Origin: Rhodospirillaceae bacterium
Lineage (GTDB): Bacteria; Pseudomonadota; Alphaproteobacteria; Reyranellales; Reyranellaceae
Assembly: GCA_009772935.1 (NCBI GenBank)
Contig: WOUR01000020.1
Location: 62,001 to 126,000 of the forward strand
Direction of reading: 5' to 3'
DNA length: 64,000 nucleotides
Shown here one piece after another: positions 35,315-43,960 of the stretch (its first letter is position 1; each line of letters begins with the position of its first letter). Below the pieces are notes generated by a model. The model did not search any database and was not told the origin of the DNA. It saw only the letters and a program-made list of their open reading frames with translations. Made by a program: the position numbers and the translations under genes.

Positions 35315-37162
35315 TCAGCGGCCCAGCAGATTGGCCCGGACTTTCGTCCAGAACCCGGGGTCGCGCGGCGCCGACCGGCTGGCCGCCGCCACCTTGCGGT
35401 AGAGGTCGCCCAGCGACCGCTGGCTTGCGTCGGCCCGGAGCCGGGTGCCGTCGGGCCCGGGTTCCAGGGTCAGCTCGCGCGTATGGAAGACCTCGAGCCC
35501 CGGCCGGTGGCCGATGCTGACGACCGAGGTTTCCGGCAACTCCTCGATCAGGAGCTTCATGACGTTCTCCTGGCCGGCCTCGTCGAGTGCCGACGTCGCC
35601 TCGTCCATGAAGATCCAGGCGGGCTTGTGGACCAGCACACGGGCAAACGCCACGCGCTGCTGCTCGCCGCCGGACAGGATGTGGTCCCAGCGCTCGGTTT
35701 CGTCGAGTCGGTCGCGGAGGTGATCAAGGCCGACCTTGTGCAGCATGTCCTGCAACACCTCGTCACTTATGCCCTCCTCCGGTTCGGCCGGATAGAGCAT
35801 CGCGTCGCGCAGGGTGCCCAGCGGGAAATAGGGCTTCTGCGGCATGAAGGTGATGCTGCCGGTGGGCAGATGGATGGCGCCGCGGCCCCACGGCCAAACG
35901 CCGGCCACGGCGCGCATGATCGTGCTCTTGCCGCTGCCGGATTTTCCGCGGATCAGTACCCGCTCGGCGCGCTCGATCTCGACCTCGGCTTCCGCTACCA
36001 GCATCTCGCCGCTCGGGCGGGCCACGCCCAGATCGCGCATGACCAGCTTGTCGGACTCGCCCGCCGGATGCACGACGATGCGTGCCTCGTCGGGCGCCTC
36101 GCTGCTGTCCTCGAGGTCGGTCAGTGCCACGTGCAGGTGCACCACGCGATCGGTCGAGGCGCGCCACTCGGCGAACTTCGGGAAATTGTCGATCAGCCAC
36201 GACAACGCCCACTGCACGCTGGAGAAGGCCTGCGCCGTCTGCATCAGGCCGCCCAGCGCTATCTCACCGCCGAGATAGCGCGGCAGGGCGACGATCAGGG
36301 GTACGATGGGTGCGAGATAGGCCAGCGAGCTGGTGAGCAAGGAGAGGCTTCCCTGGCCGCGCGTCTGGACATTCCAGGCAGAACGCAGGTCTAAGAGCGA
36401 GCTACGCAAGCGTTCGCGCTCGTCCTCCTCGCCGCGCATAAGGGCGATGCCCTCGGCATGCTCCCGCGCCCGCGTCAGGCCGGACCGGAAGTCCGCCTCT
36501 CGGCCTTGGCGGATGTTGCCGGCATGGATCAGGCCGCGGCCCAGGAAATAGGTGAACAGCGAGCCGACCAGGGCATAGGCCACGGCCGCCCACACCATGT
36601 AGCCCGGCAGATCGAACTCCCGACCGAACAGCCTGATCGGCATCGTGCCGGACAGGACCCACAGCACGCTTAGAAACGTGACCAGCTGCAGCACGCACTG
36701 AAGGATACTCTGCGCGAACTCGACAGCGAGTTCGGTCGAGACGCGGATGTCCTCGGCGATACGCCCGTCGGGATTGTCGACTTCGTCGGCCAGCATGCCG
36801 AGCTGGTACTGGCGGCCGGCGTTCAGCCAGCGCAGCACCGTGACGTGCGACAGCCAGGAGCGCCAGTTGATCTGCAGCCGTCGCTTGACATGGAGCTGGA
36901 TCGCCACCGCGACGCCCGCGGAGGCAACGATGGCCGCCAGTATCCAGAGCAGCCGCATGAGTTCGACGACGTCACGCTTGTCGAGCGCGTTGAAGAAGTC
37001 CCTGTTCCAGATGTTCAGCCACAGCGCGATGCCGACATTTGCGACGCCGAGCAGCACGAGGCCGCCGGTGAGCATCCACGCGACGGCGCGGTACCCCGGC
37101 GCCGTCCAGTATCCACTGGCGACGGCGGCGAACGCGCGCAGGGAGCTGTGCGGTGTTTCCAA
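35315..37162 (-). CDS. ABC transporter permease/ATPase of the SbmA/BacA-like (BclA, YddA) family
   Basis: A 615-residue half-transporter. The membrane part (about 25-340) has the SbmA/BacA hallmarks NIWNRDFFNALDKRD and QLHVKRRLQINWRSWL with NPDGRIAEDIR near residue 130; the ATPase part has Walker A GKSGSGKST near 420, signature LSGGEQQRVAFAR near 515 and Walker B WIFMDEATSALD. Homologs take up antimicrobial peptides, bleomycin or vitamin B12, and BclA of Bradyrhizobium imports plant NCR peptides. The start is TTG 37162, immediately after the TGA of the class II aldolase gene; no good ribosome site is visible, so translation probably depends on coupling. Confidence 0.88.
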   Translation of the reverse strand: METPHSSLRAFAAVASGYWTAPGYRAVAWMLTGGLVLLGVANVGIALWLNIWNRDFFNALDKRDVVELMRLLWILAAIVASAGVAVAIQLHVKRRLQINWRSWLSHVTVLRWLNAGRQYQLGMLADEVDNPDGRIAEDIRVSTELAVEFAQSILQCVLQLVTFLSVLWVLSGTMPIRLFGREFDLPGYMVWAAVAYALVGSLFTYFLGRGLIHAGNIRQGREADFRSGLTRAREHAEGIALMRGEEDERERLRSSLLDLRSAWNVQTRGQGSLSLLTSSLAYLAPIVPLIVALPRYLGGEIALGGLMQTAQAFSSVQWALSWLIDNFPKFAEWRASTDRVVHLHVALTDLEDSSEAPDEARIVVHPAGESDKLVMRDLGVARPSGEMLVAEAEVEIERAERVLIRGKSGSGKSTIMRAVAGVWPWGRGAIHLPTGSITFMPQKPYFPLGTLRDAMLYPAEPEEGISDEVLQDMLHKVGLDHLRDRLDETERWDHILSGGEQQRVAFARVLVHKPAWIFMDEATSALDEAGQENVMKLLIEELPETSVVSIGHRPGLEVFHTRELTLEPGPDGTRLRADASQRSLGDLYRKVAAASRSAPRDPGFWTKVRANLLGR

Positions 37163-37960
37163 TCAGTCGCGGAAGCCCGGATCGATCCGGTCGAGCTTCC
37201 GCAGGAGTGCCGGCCAGTCCAGCAGGCCGAACGGCCGCCGGGTCTTCGGCTGGTAATTCATGTAGGTTGCCTCGACCACATCGGCCGGGACGTCGATCAG
37301 CTTGGTGTTGCACGACATGGCCGCGATCTGCGTCTTGCAGCTCAGCTCCAGCCGATGCATGGCGTTGAACGCCTCAGGGATCGTCGCTCCGGTCGTCAGC
37401 AGACCGTGGTTGCGCAGGATCATCGCGTTGTTGTCGCCCAGGCTCTTCACCAGCGCCTCACGCGCGGCGAGGTCGAGGACCACGCCGTCGAAATCGTGAT
37501 AGCTGATCCTGGCGAAGCGCATCGAGGTCTGCGTATTCGGCAGCAGGCCGCATTCCATGGTGGAGACCGCCATGCCCGGCCACGTGTGGGTGTGGATCAC
37601 GCAGGCCACCTCAGGCTTGGCCATGTGAATGGCGCTGTGGATCACGAATCCGGCACGGTTGACACCATACTCCAGCCCACCGTTGAACTCCGGCTTTGCG
37701 AGGATGTTGCCCTCATGATCGATCTTCAGGAGGCTCGAGGCGGTGATTTCTTCGTAGAGGAGGCCGTAGGCGTTGATCAGGAAGGCGTTATGCTCGCCCG
37801 GCACGCGCACCGAGATGTGGTTCGCGATCAGGTCGGACATGCCATACAGGTCGATCAACCGGTAGCAGGCCGCGAGGTCGACGCGCGCCTGCCATTCCTC
37901 CGGTGAGACGTTGGACCGAAGGTTGGCAACCTTTGAAGACTTGAGGGCGTGCACGGCCAT
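37163..37960 (-). CDS. Class II aldolase/adducin family protein
   Basis: A 265-residue protein of the fuculose-1-phosphate aldolase/adducin superfamily. NHISVRVPG near residue 47, VNRAGFVIHSAIHM near 100, VIHTHTWPGMAVS with the His-x-His zinc pair near 124 and ILRNHGLLTTG near 180 with a third His give the metal site. Bacterial members with this layout are often annotated only as class II aldolase/adducin domain proteins; their substrates are not known. Its stop is directly abutted by the start of the ABC exporter gene. Confidence 0.88.
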   Translation of the reverse strand: MAVHALKSSKVANLRSNVSPEEWQARVDLAACYRLIDLYGMSDLIANHISVRVPGEHNAFLINAYGLLYEEITASSLLKIDHEGNILAKPEFNGGLEYGVNRAGFVIHSAIHMAKPEVACVIHTHTWPGMAVSTMECGLLPNTQTSMRFARISYHDFDGVVLDLAAREALVKSLGDNNAMILRNHGLLTTGATIPEAFNAMHRLELSCKTQIAAMSCNTKLIDVPADVVEATYMNYQPKTRRPFGLLDWPALLRKLDRIDPGFRD

Positions 37961-38027
37961 GGAAACGCTCCGGGAATGAATCGGTTCCTGAAGCTAGACC
38001 CGACCTCCGCAATCGTCCATCGACGGC

Positions 38028-38768
38028 TCAGATCAGACCGCGCGCTGCGAGATAGGCGCCCAATGCCAGAAGGCCCGAGAAGAACCACAACCGGAATGTC
38101 GCGGGCGCCAGCCCCGCCCGCACTGCCTGCCCAAGCCGCATGCCCGCCAGCGCCACCACGACGCCTGCCGCGGACGGCCAGGCCAACCCGGGGCCGAGCC
38201 CCGTACTGCCCGCCAAGGTCGCCGCCAGCGCCAGGGTTGACACGGTGAATGACAGACCCAGCGCCTGCACCAGTTCGTCCTTGGTGAGGCCGATCGCCTG
38301 GAGATAGGGCACCGCAGGAATCACGAAGACTCCCGTGGCGGCCGTGATCGCGCCCGTGATCGCCCCGGCCAACGGACCCACCCAGCGTTCGGCGGACGCG
38401 GGGACGGCTGGCCTAAGCGCAGCCAGTCCGGAGACGGCATAGACCATGAGCGCGATGCCCAGCGCCGAGGCGCCGTACGGCCCGCCGAGCCCCGTCAGGA
38501 AGACCGCGCCCGCCCACGTCCCGAGACAAACGCCGACGTTGAGGGCCCAGAGCCGTCGCAGGAGGCCCTTGAGATGAGGGCCGTCCAGCATCTGCCAAGC
38601 GTTGGTGACCAGCGACGGCAGGATCAGCAGCGCCGCCGACTCCACGGGCGTCAGGATCACGGCCAGCAGGCCCATTGAGATGGTGGGAAGCCCCAGCCCG
38701 ATGACCCCCTTGGCGAAGCCGGCCAGGGCGAAGACCGCGAGGACGATAGCCAGGATCGACAGCTCCAT
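38028..38768 (-). CDS. TauE/SafE-family membrane permease
   Basis: A 246-residue membrane protein with seven to eight hydrophobic segments. The N-terminal AGFAKGVIGLGLPTISMGLLA and the mirrored ATGVFVIPAVPYLQAIG in the second half are the two internal repeats of the TauE/SafE fold. Family members export sulfite, sulfoacetate or other organosulfonates and organic anions. ATG 38768 begins with MELSILAIVL; an upstream extension to 38834 lacks family features. It is divergent from a LysR regulator at 38858, which probably controls it. Confidence 0.88.
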   Translation of the reverse strand: MELSILAIVLAVFALAGFAKGVIGLGLPTISMGLLAVILTPVESAALLILPSLVTNAWQMLDGPHLKGLLRRLWALNVGVCLGTWAGAVFLTGLGGPYGASALGIALMVYAVSGLAALRPAVPASAERWVGPLAGAITGAITAATGVFVIPAVPYLQAIGLTKDELVQALGLSFTVSTLALAATLAGSTGLGPGLAWPSAAGVVVALAGMRLGQAVRAGLAPATFRLWFFSGLLALGAYLAARGLI

Positions 38769-38857
38769 GGCCCAACCTCGCCGGCCGCCAGGACCTTCGC
38801 AATGCGAAGAATACGGAGTATGCCTTTGGACCAAACGAAGGCTGATGGAGTTGCCCC

Positions 38858-39829
38858 TTGCGCTTCGACTTCACCGACCTGCGGCTCTTCCTGCATGTTG
38901 CGCAAGCCGGCAGCATCACACGCGGCGCCGAACGGGCGCACCTGGCCCTTGCGTCGGCCAGCGCGCGCATCCGCGGCATGGAGGAGCTGCTCGGCGTTCC
39001 CCTGCTGAAGCGCGGCCGGCGGGGCGTCGAACCGACCGATGCCGGGCGCAGCCTGCTCGATCATGCCCGCATCGTGCTGCAGCAGATCGAGACCATGCGC
39101 GGCGATCTCGGGGCCTATTCTCGCGGCCTGAAAGGCGGCGTCCGGATCCTGGCCAACACCTCCGCTCTCTCGGAGCATCTGCCGTCACTGCTGGCGGCCT
39201 TCCTCGCCGCCAACCCGGCGATCGACATCGATCTCGAGGATCGCGAGAGTCCGGCGATCGGCGCCGCAATTGCCGCCGGCGACGCCGATATCGGCATCGG
39301 ATCGCAGGCCGCGCTGGTACCGGGATTGGAAAGCCATCCCTTCCGGATCGACCGGCTGGTGCTGGCAGTGCCGGCTGGCCATCGGCTCGCGGGCAAGCGA
39401 CAGACCGGCTTTGCCGAACTGCTCGATCTCGATTTCGTGGGCCTGCCGCGCGGAACCGCGCTCAACGACCACCTCGCCATGCAGGCCGCCCGCCTCGGCC
39501 GTGCGCTGCGGCTGCGCGTGCGGGTCAACAGCCTCGACACCGTTTGCACCATGGTGGCGGCGGGCGTCGGCGTCGGAATCGTTCCGGAGGCGACCGCCCT
39601 GCGCCACCGTCGCGCCCTGCCGCTCGCCATGTTGCGCCTCACGGAGGCCTGGTCGATGCGCGAGCTCGCCCTTTATGTGCGCGACTCTCGGCGGCTCCCA
39701 AAGCCGGCGCGGCGTCTTTTCGAAGCCCTGCGCGGAGCGGGCGAACCGTCCGCTACCAGCTCAACAGACGGCGCCCGACGGCAGCGCCCACGAGAACGAC
39801 CGGGATCGCCGCCAGCGGATACCAGGTGA
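38858..39829 (+). CDS. LysR-family transcriptional regulator
   Basis: A 323-residue regulator. Residues 3-60 form the winged helix-turn-helix (LRLFLHVAQAGSITRGAERAHLALASASARIRGMEE with LGVPLLKRGRRG), then a linker helix and a periplasmic-binding-like effector domain from about 90 (GVRILANTSALSEHLPSLLAAF). Start is TTG 38858 with GGAG eight bases upstream. It lies divergent from the TauE-type permease, the usual arrangement for a regulator and its target. The last 77 bases overlap the 3-prime end of the convergent nrsF gene; the proline/arginine-rich tail is therefore probably not functionally constrained. Confidence 0.9.
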   Translation: MRFDFTDLRLFLHVAQAGSITRGAERAHLALASASARIRGMEELLGVPLLKRGRRGVEPTDAGRSLLDHARIVLQQIETMRGDLGAYSRGLKGGVRILANTSALSEHLPSLLAAFLAANPAIDIDLEDRESPAIGAAIAAGDADIGIGSQAALVPGLESHPFRIDRLVLAVPAGHRLAGKRQTGFAELLDLDFVGLPRGTALNDHLAMQAARLGRALRLRVRVNSLDTVCTMVAAGVGVGIVPEATALRHRRALPLAMLRLTEAWSMRELALYVRDSRRLPKPARRLFEALRGAGEPSATSSTDGARRQRPRERPGSPPADTR

Positions 39830-40388
39830 GGACGAAAAGCGGCGAGTCGTCGAAGCAATGGAAAGCATAGATGACCGCAGCGGCCGCGGCCGCCAGTGCG
39901 CCGCAGGCTGCGCCGGCAAGGGCGGGAAAGGCCGGCGCCGCGCGGCGCAAGGCCAGCAGCAGAGCCGCCAGAGGCGCGAGCGCAAACAGCGGGATGGCCG
40001 TCAGGCACACCAGTGCATTGCTGCCAACCAGCCGCGCCTCCCAGGTTCCGGCAGGGAGCACGACGAGCTCGGTCCCCAGCGCCGCCGCCGCGATGAGGAG
40101 AACCGGCAACACGGCCCACCGCCACTGCATGGTGGCCACCGGCCGCGCCATCGCAAGGCACGCGACGGAGGCGGCCGTCAGCGCCGCCAGCACCAGCACA
40201 AGCTTGAGATCGAAGCGCCAGGTCGCAAAGGCCGACGCGAGATCGACACGCGGCCCGAACTCCAGTGCGAAGACCACGAGCGACACCAGCGCGCCCGCCA
40301 GGAGGGCCCGCCCCACGGAGCGTCCGAGCGGCCTCGCCGACGCGGCCCGGTCGGCGACCAGGGATGCCACGAGCTGTTCGGTCTTCAT
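39753..40388 (-). CDS. nrsF: NrsF-family (DUF1109) anti-sigma factor
   Basis: A 211-residue inner-membrane protein with six predicted helices (first near [18 protein letters not shown]). Four cysteines sit near membrane edges, and the conserved [18 protein letters not shown] segment near residue 180 is the DUF1109 hallmark. In Caulobacter, NrsF holds sigma factor SigF at the membrane and releases it under metal or redox stress. Here its ATG overlaps the stop of the sigma gene (ATGA), the expected pairing of sigma and anti-sigma. Metal or chromate/copper sensing through the cysteines is an inference from the family. Confidence 0.9.
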   Translation of the reverse strand: MKTEQLVASLVADRAASARPLGRSVGRALLAGALVSLVVFALEFGPRVDLASAFATWRFDLKLVLVLAALTAASVACLAMARPVATMQWRWAVLPVLLIAAAALGTELVVLPAGTWEARLVGSNALVCLTAIPLFALAPLAALLLALRRAAPAFPALAGAACGALAAAAAAVIYAFHCFDDSPLFVLTWYPLAAIPVVLVGAAVGRRLLSW

Positions 40389-40942
40389 GTCCTGTCCTTG
40401 CGATAGGCATCGGCCAACGCGCGAAGGGCGCGGTGCAGCATGACCCGAACGGCGCCCTCGCTCATCCCCATCCTCGCTCCGACGTCTCGTGCGCTCTGCC
40501 CTTCGATGGAAATTCCTTCCACGATCCGGCGCTGGCGCTCGGGCAGGCTGGCCAGCATCTGGCGTGCATCGAAGGCACTTCCCTCCTCCGCAGACGCGGG
40601 CGCGGCGAGCATGTCGGAATGGTCGTCGATGTCGACATGATCGGTGAAGCCGCGGCGCCGCAGATGGTCGACCAGTTTGTGACGCGCGATGGCTCGCAGC
40701 CAGGGCTGCAACGGCTGCGTCTCGTCCCAGGTGTCGCGCTTCAGATGCATGGCCAGCAAGGTCTCCTGGACGATGTCTTCGCAATCCGCATTCGGCCGAC
40801 CCGCCGCCGCCAGCCCGCGCGACGCCACCGCACGGAGCCAGGACGCGACGAGAAGCAACAGGCGCCGGTATGCCTCGTCGTCCCCCTGCCGGGCTGCCCG
40901 CATGAGCGCGGAGAGATCTTCCGGATCGGACAACGAGCTCAC
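40385..40942 (-). CDS. ECF sigma factor, SigF-like
   Basis: A 185-residue ECF-type sigma-70 factor. Region 2 spans about 15-90 ([43 protein letters not shown]) and region 4 about 125-180 ([44 protein letters not shown]). It is coupled to nrsF. The start GTG 40942 lies only a few bases after the expected transcription start of its own SigF-type promoter, so the mRNA would be leaderless or nearly so; ATG 40903 is a shorter alternative. The mirrored promoter on the other strand drives the bufferin operon, so this factor probably controls that operon and itself. Confidence 0.92.
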   Translation of the reverse strand: MSSLSDPEDLSALMRAARQGDDEAYRRLLLLVASWLRAVASRGLAAAGRPNADCEDIVQETLLAMHLKRDTWDETQPLQPWLRAIARHKLVDHLRRRGFTDHVDIDDHSDMLAAPASAEEGSAFDARQMLASLPERQRRIVEGISIEGQSARDVGARMGMSEGAVRVMLHRALRALADAYRKDRT

Positions 40943-40952
40943 TCTTCACGTG

Positions 40953-40978
40953 TTCGTGTTGGATGGAGAGAACATTAC
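40953..40978 (-). promoter_or_regulatory. SigF-type promoter of the sigma/nrsF operon
   Basis: On the minus strand GTAATG (40978-40973) is followed after exactly 16 bases by CGAA (40956-40953). This fits the GTAACC-N16-CGAA consensus I recall for Caulobacter SigF. Transcription would begin about 40945-40947, a few bases before the sigma gene's GTG at 40942. Confidence 0.7.
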
Positions 40979-41016
40979 AGGCGCTTTGGCGAAAAAAGAA
41001 AGCGGTGCGCCTGTAA
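40976..41016. repeat. Perfect inverted repeat spanning both -35 elements
   Basis: TTACAGGCGC (40976-40985) is the exact inverted complement of GCGCCTGTAA (41007-41016). The two arms contain the -35 elements of the divergent SigF-type promoters and flank an A-rich spacer (GAAAAAAGAAA). This makes the two promoters mirror images and could bind a dimeric regulator or simply reflect conserved ECF promoter sequence. Confidence 0.65.
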
Positions 41017-41038
41017 CGACGACGTGCACGTCTCCGAA
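41013..41038 (+). promoter_or_regulatory. SigF-type promoter of the bufferin operon
   Basis: GTAACG (41013-41018) is followed after exactly 16 bases by CGAA (41035-41038). It matches the same consensus as the mirrored promoter of the sigma gene. The predicted leader is about 40 bases and contains AGGAGG (41073-41078) eight bases before ATG 41087. Confidence 0.75.
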
Positions 41039-41086
41039 AGACCTCCTGCGAGCCGAGATTGGCTCGAGACCCAGGAGGACTTTTCC

Positions 41087-41377
41087 ATGATCAATCGTAC
41101 CACCACGGCCGCCCTTGCCGCCGCCGTCGCCGCTGCGGCCCTGATGTCGTCCGGCGCCAACGCCCAGACCGCCAACGCCGACAAGGAGCGGTGCTACGGC
41201 ATCTCGATGGCGGGCAAGAACGACTGTGCCGCGACCGGCAACAATTCATGCGCCGGCCAGTCAAAGGCCGACTACGACGCCAAGGCCTGGAAGTACGTCG
41301 CCAAGGGGTCCTGCGCCACGATGGAAGTGACCCTCAAGGACGGCAAGAAGCGCATGGGCACGCTCGCCCCAATGTAA
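41087..41377 (+). CDS. bufA: Bufferin precursor (DUF2282, BufA)
   Basis: A 96-residue precursor: signal peptide [18 protein letters not shown] to about ANAQ (residue 27), then a short mature part with four cysteines (36, 47, 55, 76) in [20 protein letters not shown] and KGSCATME. This is the bufferin (DUF2282) pattern. Bufferins are ribosomal peptides whose cysteines are converted to thiooxazoles by a DUF692 enzyme and which bind copper in the periplasm. The strong ribosome site and SigF-type promoter lie upstream, and the maturation genes bufB and bufC follow at once. Confidence 0.92.
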   Translation: MINRTTTAALAAAVAAAALMSSGANAQTANADKERCYGISMAGKNDCAATGNNSCAGQSKADYDAKAWKYVAKGSCATMEVTLKDGKKRMGTLAPM

Positions 41378-41389
41378 GGAAGACGCGTC

Positions 41390-42244
41390 GTGACGGCGGA
41401 CCGCCTGCCTCGTGCCGGTGCCGGGCTGAAGCCCGAACACCAGCGACACATCCTCGACGCCCGGCCCGACGTCGGCTGGTTCGAGGTGCATGCCGAGAAC
41501 TACATGGGAGCCGGCGGTCCGCCGCATCACTTCCTGGAGCGCGTACGCGCGCTCTATCCGTTGTCGGTGCATGGCGTCGGCCTGTCGATCGGATCGGCCG
41601 GCGGCATGGCGCCCGGTCATCTCAGCCGCCTGAAGGCGGTGGTGAACCGCTATCAGCCTTTCATCGTGTCGGAGCATCTCGCCTGGTCGACGCATGAGGG
41701 AACTTTCCTGAACGACCTGCTGCCCCTGCCATATACCGAAGCCACCCTGTCGCTGGTGGCACGCCACGTCGACGAGGCCCAGATGGTGCTCGGAAGACGC
41801 ATCCTCATCGAGAATCCCTCGACCTATCTGCTCTTCGACGGGGAGGAAATGCCGGAGACGGATTTCCTGCGGGCGCTCGCCCGACGGAGCGGCTGCGGCC
41901 TGCTGCTCGACATCAACAACGTCGTCGTCTCCGCGGCCAATCACGGCTTCGATCCGCGCGCCTATCTCGAGAGCTTCCCGCATGAGCATGTCGGCGAGAT
42001 CCACCTCGCCGGTCATGCCGTGCTGGAGAACGACGGCGACGCCCTGTTCGTCGATACGCACGACCGGACCATCGCTCCGGAGGTCTGGTCGCTCTTTCGG
42101 GATGTGATCGCGCGCCGGGGTGTCCGCCCCACGCTGATCGAATGGGACAGCGACGTGCCTGCCTGGCCCGACCTCGAGGCCGAAGTCCACCAGGCCCGAT
42201 CGATTATGCAGATGGCCGGAGGCCTCGATGCCCGCGCAGCCTGA
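41390..42244 (+). CDS. bufB: Bufferin maturase, DUF692 multinuclear iron oxidase (BufB)
   Basis: A 284-residue TIM-barrel protein of the DUF692/MNIO family. GWFEVHAENYMGAGGPPHHFLE (about 24-45), LSVHGVGLSIGSA, SEHLAWSTH, LIENPSTYL, LLLDINNVVVSAANHG and GEIHLAGH supply the His, Glu, Asp and Asn ligands for two or three iron ions. In characterised systems the enzyme oxidises core cysteines of the precursor to thiooxazoles or related groups with the help of BufC. Start GTG 41390 lies 12 bases after bufA with AAGGAAG upstream. It overlaps bufC by 17 bases. Confidence 0.93.
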   Translation: MTADRLPRAGAGLKPEHQRHILDARPDVGWFEVHAENYMGAGGPPHHFLERVRALYPLSVHGVGLSIGSAGGMAPGHLSRLKAVVNRYQPFIVSEHLAWSTHEGTFLNDLLPLPYTEATLSLVARHVDEAQMVLGRRILIENPSTYLLFDGEEMPETDFLRALARRSGCGLLLDINNVVVSAANHGFDPRAYLESFPHEHVGEIHLAGHAVLENDGDALFVDTHDRTIAPEVWSLFRDVIARRGVRPTLIEWDSDVPAWPDLEAEVHQARSIMQMAGGLDARAA

Positions 42245-43025
42245 CGGCAATGGTCTCACGGACCTGCAGCACCGCTTTGCCCATGCCGTGCTTCAGGCCC
42301 CTCTGGCGGTGCCCAGCGGCATCCGTCACGACGTCCGGCCGACGCGCGAGCGACGATTCGGCGTCTACCGCAACAACGTGAAGGCCAGCTTGGCCGCCGC
42401 CTTGGCGGCACGGTTTCCGGTGGTGGCGCGTCTGGTCGGCGATGAATTCTTCACCGCCATGGCGCTGGTCTTCATCGAGCGGCATCCGCCGCACTCGCCC
42501 GTCCTCGCCGAGTATGGCGCCGCTTTCGCGAACTTTCTGGAGGGATTCGATCCCGCGGCAGACCTGCCCTATCTGCCCGACATCGCCCGGCTGGAATGGT
42601 CGCACCATGTCGCATTCCACAGCGCCGATGCCAGCGCTGCCGATATCGGCCGGCTCGCGGAGCTGCCGCCGGAAGCGCTTGGCTCCGTCAGGCTTGGCCT
42701 GCATCCCGCCATGGCCGTCATCGCCTCGCCGTGGCCCATCGTCTCCGTCTGGGCCACCAACACGCATGACGCCACGCCCGAGGCGCCGGCCGCCGGCTGG
42801 ACGGGCGAGACGGCACTGGTCACGCGGCCGCATCTCGACGTTCTCGTCCAACGGCTTCCGCCGGGCACCGACCGGCTGGTGGCCAAACTGGCGCAAGGGA
42901 TTGCGCTGGGCGCCGCCGCAGAGGCGGTGTCGCGCGCCCACGACAGTTTCGATCTCGCAACGGCGCTGTCGACGCTGTTCGGTGCCGGCGCCATCACCAC
43001 CCTGTCCCAAGGATCGTCTTCATGA
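42228..43025 (+). CDS. bufC: Bufferin maturation partner protein (BufC, DUF2063/HvfC-like)
   Basis: A 265-residue protein with the DUF2063-type N-terminal domain: LQHRFAHAVLQAPLAVPSGI, then RRFGVYRNNVKASLAAALAARFPVVARLVGDEFF (about 44-77) and the helical stretch ADLPYLPDIARLEWSHHVAFHS (about 112-133). In MNIO systems this subunit recruits the precursor peptide to the DUF692 enzyme. The C-terminal half (WPIVSVWATNTHD, RPHLDVLVQRLPPG) is the less conserved second domain. The gene overlaps bufB and doxX, consistent with fixed stoichiometry. Confidence 0.9.
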   Translation: MPAQPDGNGLTDLQHRFAHAVLQAPLAVPSGIRHDVRPTRERRFGVYRNNVKASLAAALAARFPVVARLVGDEFFTAMALVFIERHPPHSPVLAEYGAAFANFLEGFDPAADLPYLPDIARLEWSHHVAFHSADASAADIGRLAELPPEALGSVRLGLHPAMAVIASPWPIVSVWATNTHDATPEAPAAGWTGETALVTRPHLDVLVQRLPPGTDRLVAKLAQGIALGAAAEAVSRAHDSFDLATALSTLFGAGAITTLSQGSSS

Positions 43026-43471
43026 TCGCTATGCTCTCGCGTCTCGACACGCTGCTGGCCCGTATCCCGCACGAGCTGCTGGCGCTCCTCGCCCGCCTGT
43101 CCGTCGGCACGATCTTCCTGCGCTCGGGTCTGCTGAAGCTCGACGGCTGGGCCGACGGCACCACCCTCACGCTGTTTCGCGAGGAGTACAGGCTGCCGCT
43201 CCTCTCGCCCGAGCTCGCCTCCTACCTCGCGACCGCAGCGGAACTCAGCCTGCCGGTTCTGCTTTTCCTCGGCCTGTTCACGAGGCCGGCGGCGCTCGCC
43301 CTGCTGGGCATGACCCTCGTGATCGAAATCTTCGTCTATCCCAACGCCTTCGACACGCATGGTGTCTGGGCGGTGGCGCTGCTCTATCTCGCCAAGTTCG
43401 GGCCGGGCAGCCTGGCGCTCGACCGGCTGCTCTTCCCGCCGGCCCGTCCTAGCGTTTACGCACGGGCTTGA
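43022..43471 (+). CDS. DoxX-family membrane protein
   Basis: A 149-residue protein with four transmembrane helices. LARLSVGTIFLRSGLLKLDGWADG near residue 25-48 and LATAAELSLPVLLFLGLFTRPAALALL near 75-100 are the DoxX signature. DoxX proteins are common last genes of bufferin operons and may link maturation to a membrane electron carrier. Its start overlaps bufC by four bases. Its 3-prime end overlaps the convergent AsnC-type gene by 23 bases. Confidence 0.9.
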   Translation: MIAMLSRLDTLLARIPHELLALLARLSVGTIFLRSGLLKLDGWADGTTLTLFREEYRLPLLSPELASYLATAAELSLPVLLFLGLFTRPAALALLGMTLVIEIFVYPNAFDTHGVWAVALLYLAKFGPGSLALDRLLFPPARPSVYARA

Positions 43472-43934
43472 GATCGGAGACGATCGGATAGGCCGTCGTC
43501 GACTTCACGCGCTCCATGGAGAAGCGCGACGTCACGTTCTTGAGCGGCATCGTGTCGATCAGCTTCTTGTAGAACGTGTCGTAGGCCTGCATGTCGGGAA
43601 CCGCGACCCTCAGCATGTAATCGATGTCGCCCGCCATGCGGTGGAACTCCATCACCTCGGGCATGGCCGTGACGGTGCTGGCGAACTTGGACAACCAGGC
43701 CGAGGAATGGTCGCCGGTCTCAATCGACACGAAGACGGTCAGCCCGACGCCGATCGACTCGGGCGAGATCAGCGCCACCCGCTTCAGGATGACGCCGGAC
43801 TTCTCCAGCCGCTGGATGCGCTTCCAGCAGGGGCTTTGCGAGAGCCCGACGCGGTGGGCGATTTGCGCCAGCGAAAGGCTCGCATCCTCCTGCAGGAGTG
43901 CGACGATCTTCTTGTCGATGGCATCCATGTTCAT
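43449..43934 (-). CDS. Lrp/AsnC family transcriptional regulator
   Basis: A 161-residue regulator: helix-turn-helix MDAIDKKIVALLQEDASLSLAQIAHRVGLSQSPCWKRIQRLEKSGVI and RAM domain (VGLTVFVSIETGDHSSAWL, GDIDYMLRVAVPDMQAY, STTAYPIVSDLKPV). This subtype often activates amino-acid export or degradation genes. It is the last gene of the long minus-strand run that includes the Sox genes, 26 bases after a small unknown gene; whether it regulates them is unknown. ATG 43928 is an alternative start. Confidence 0.9.
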   Translation of the reverse strand: MNMDAIDKKIVALLQEDASLSLAQIAHRVGLSQSPCWKRIQRLEKSGVILKRVALISPESIGVGLTVFVSIETGDHSSAWLSKFASTVTAMPEVMEFHRMAGDIDYMLRVAVPDMQAYDTFYKKLIDTMPLKNVTSRFSMERVKSTTAYPIVSDLKPVRKR

Positions 43935-43960
43935 CAATCCGTCAACGCGATGCGGCCAGT

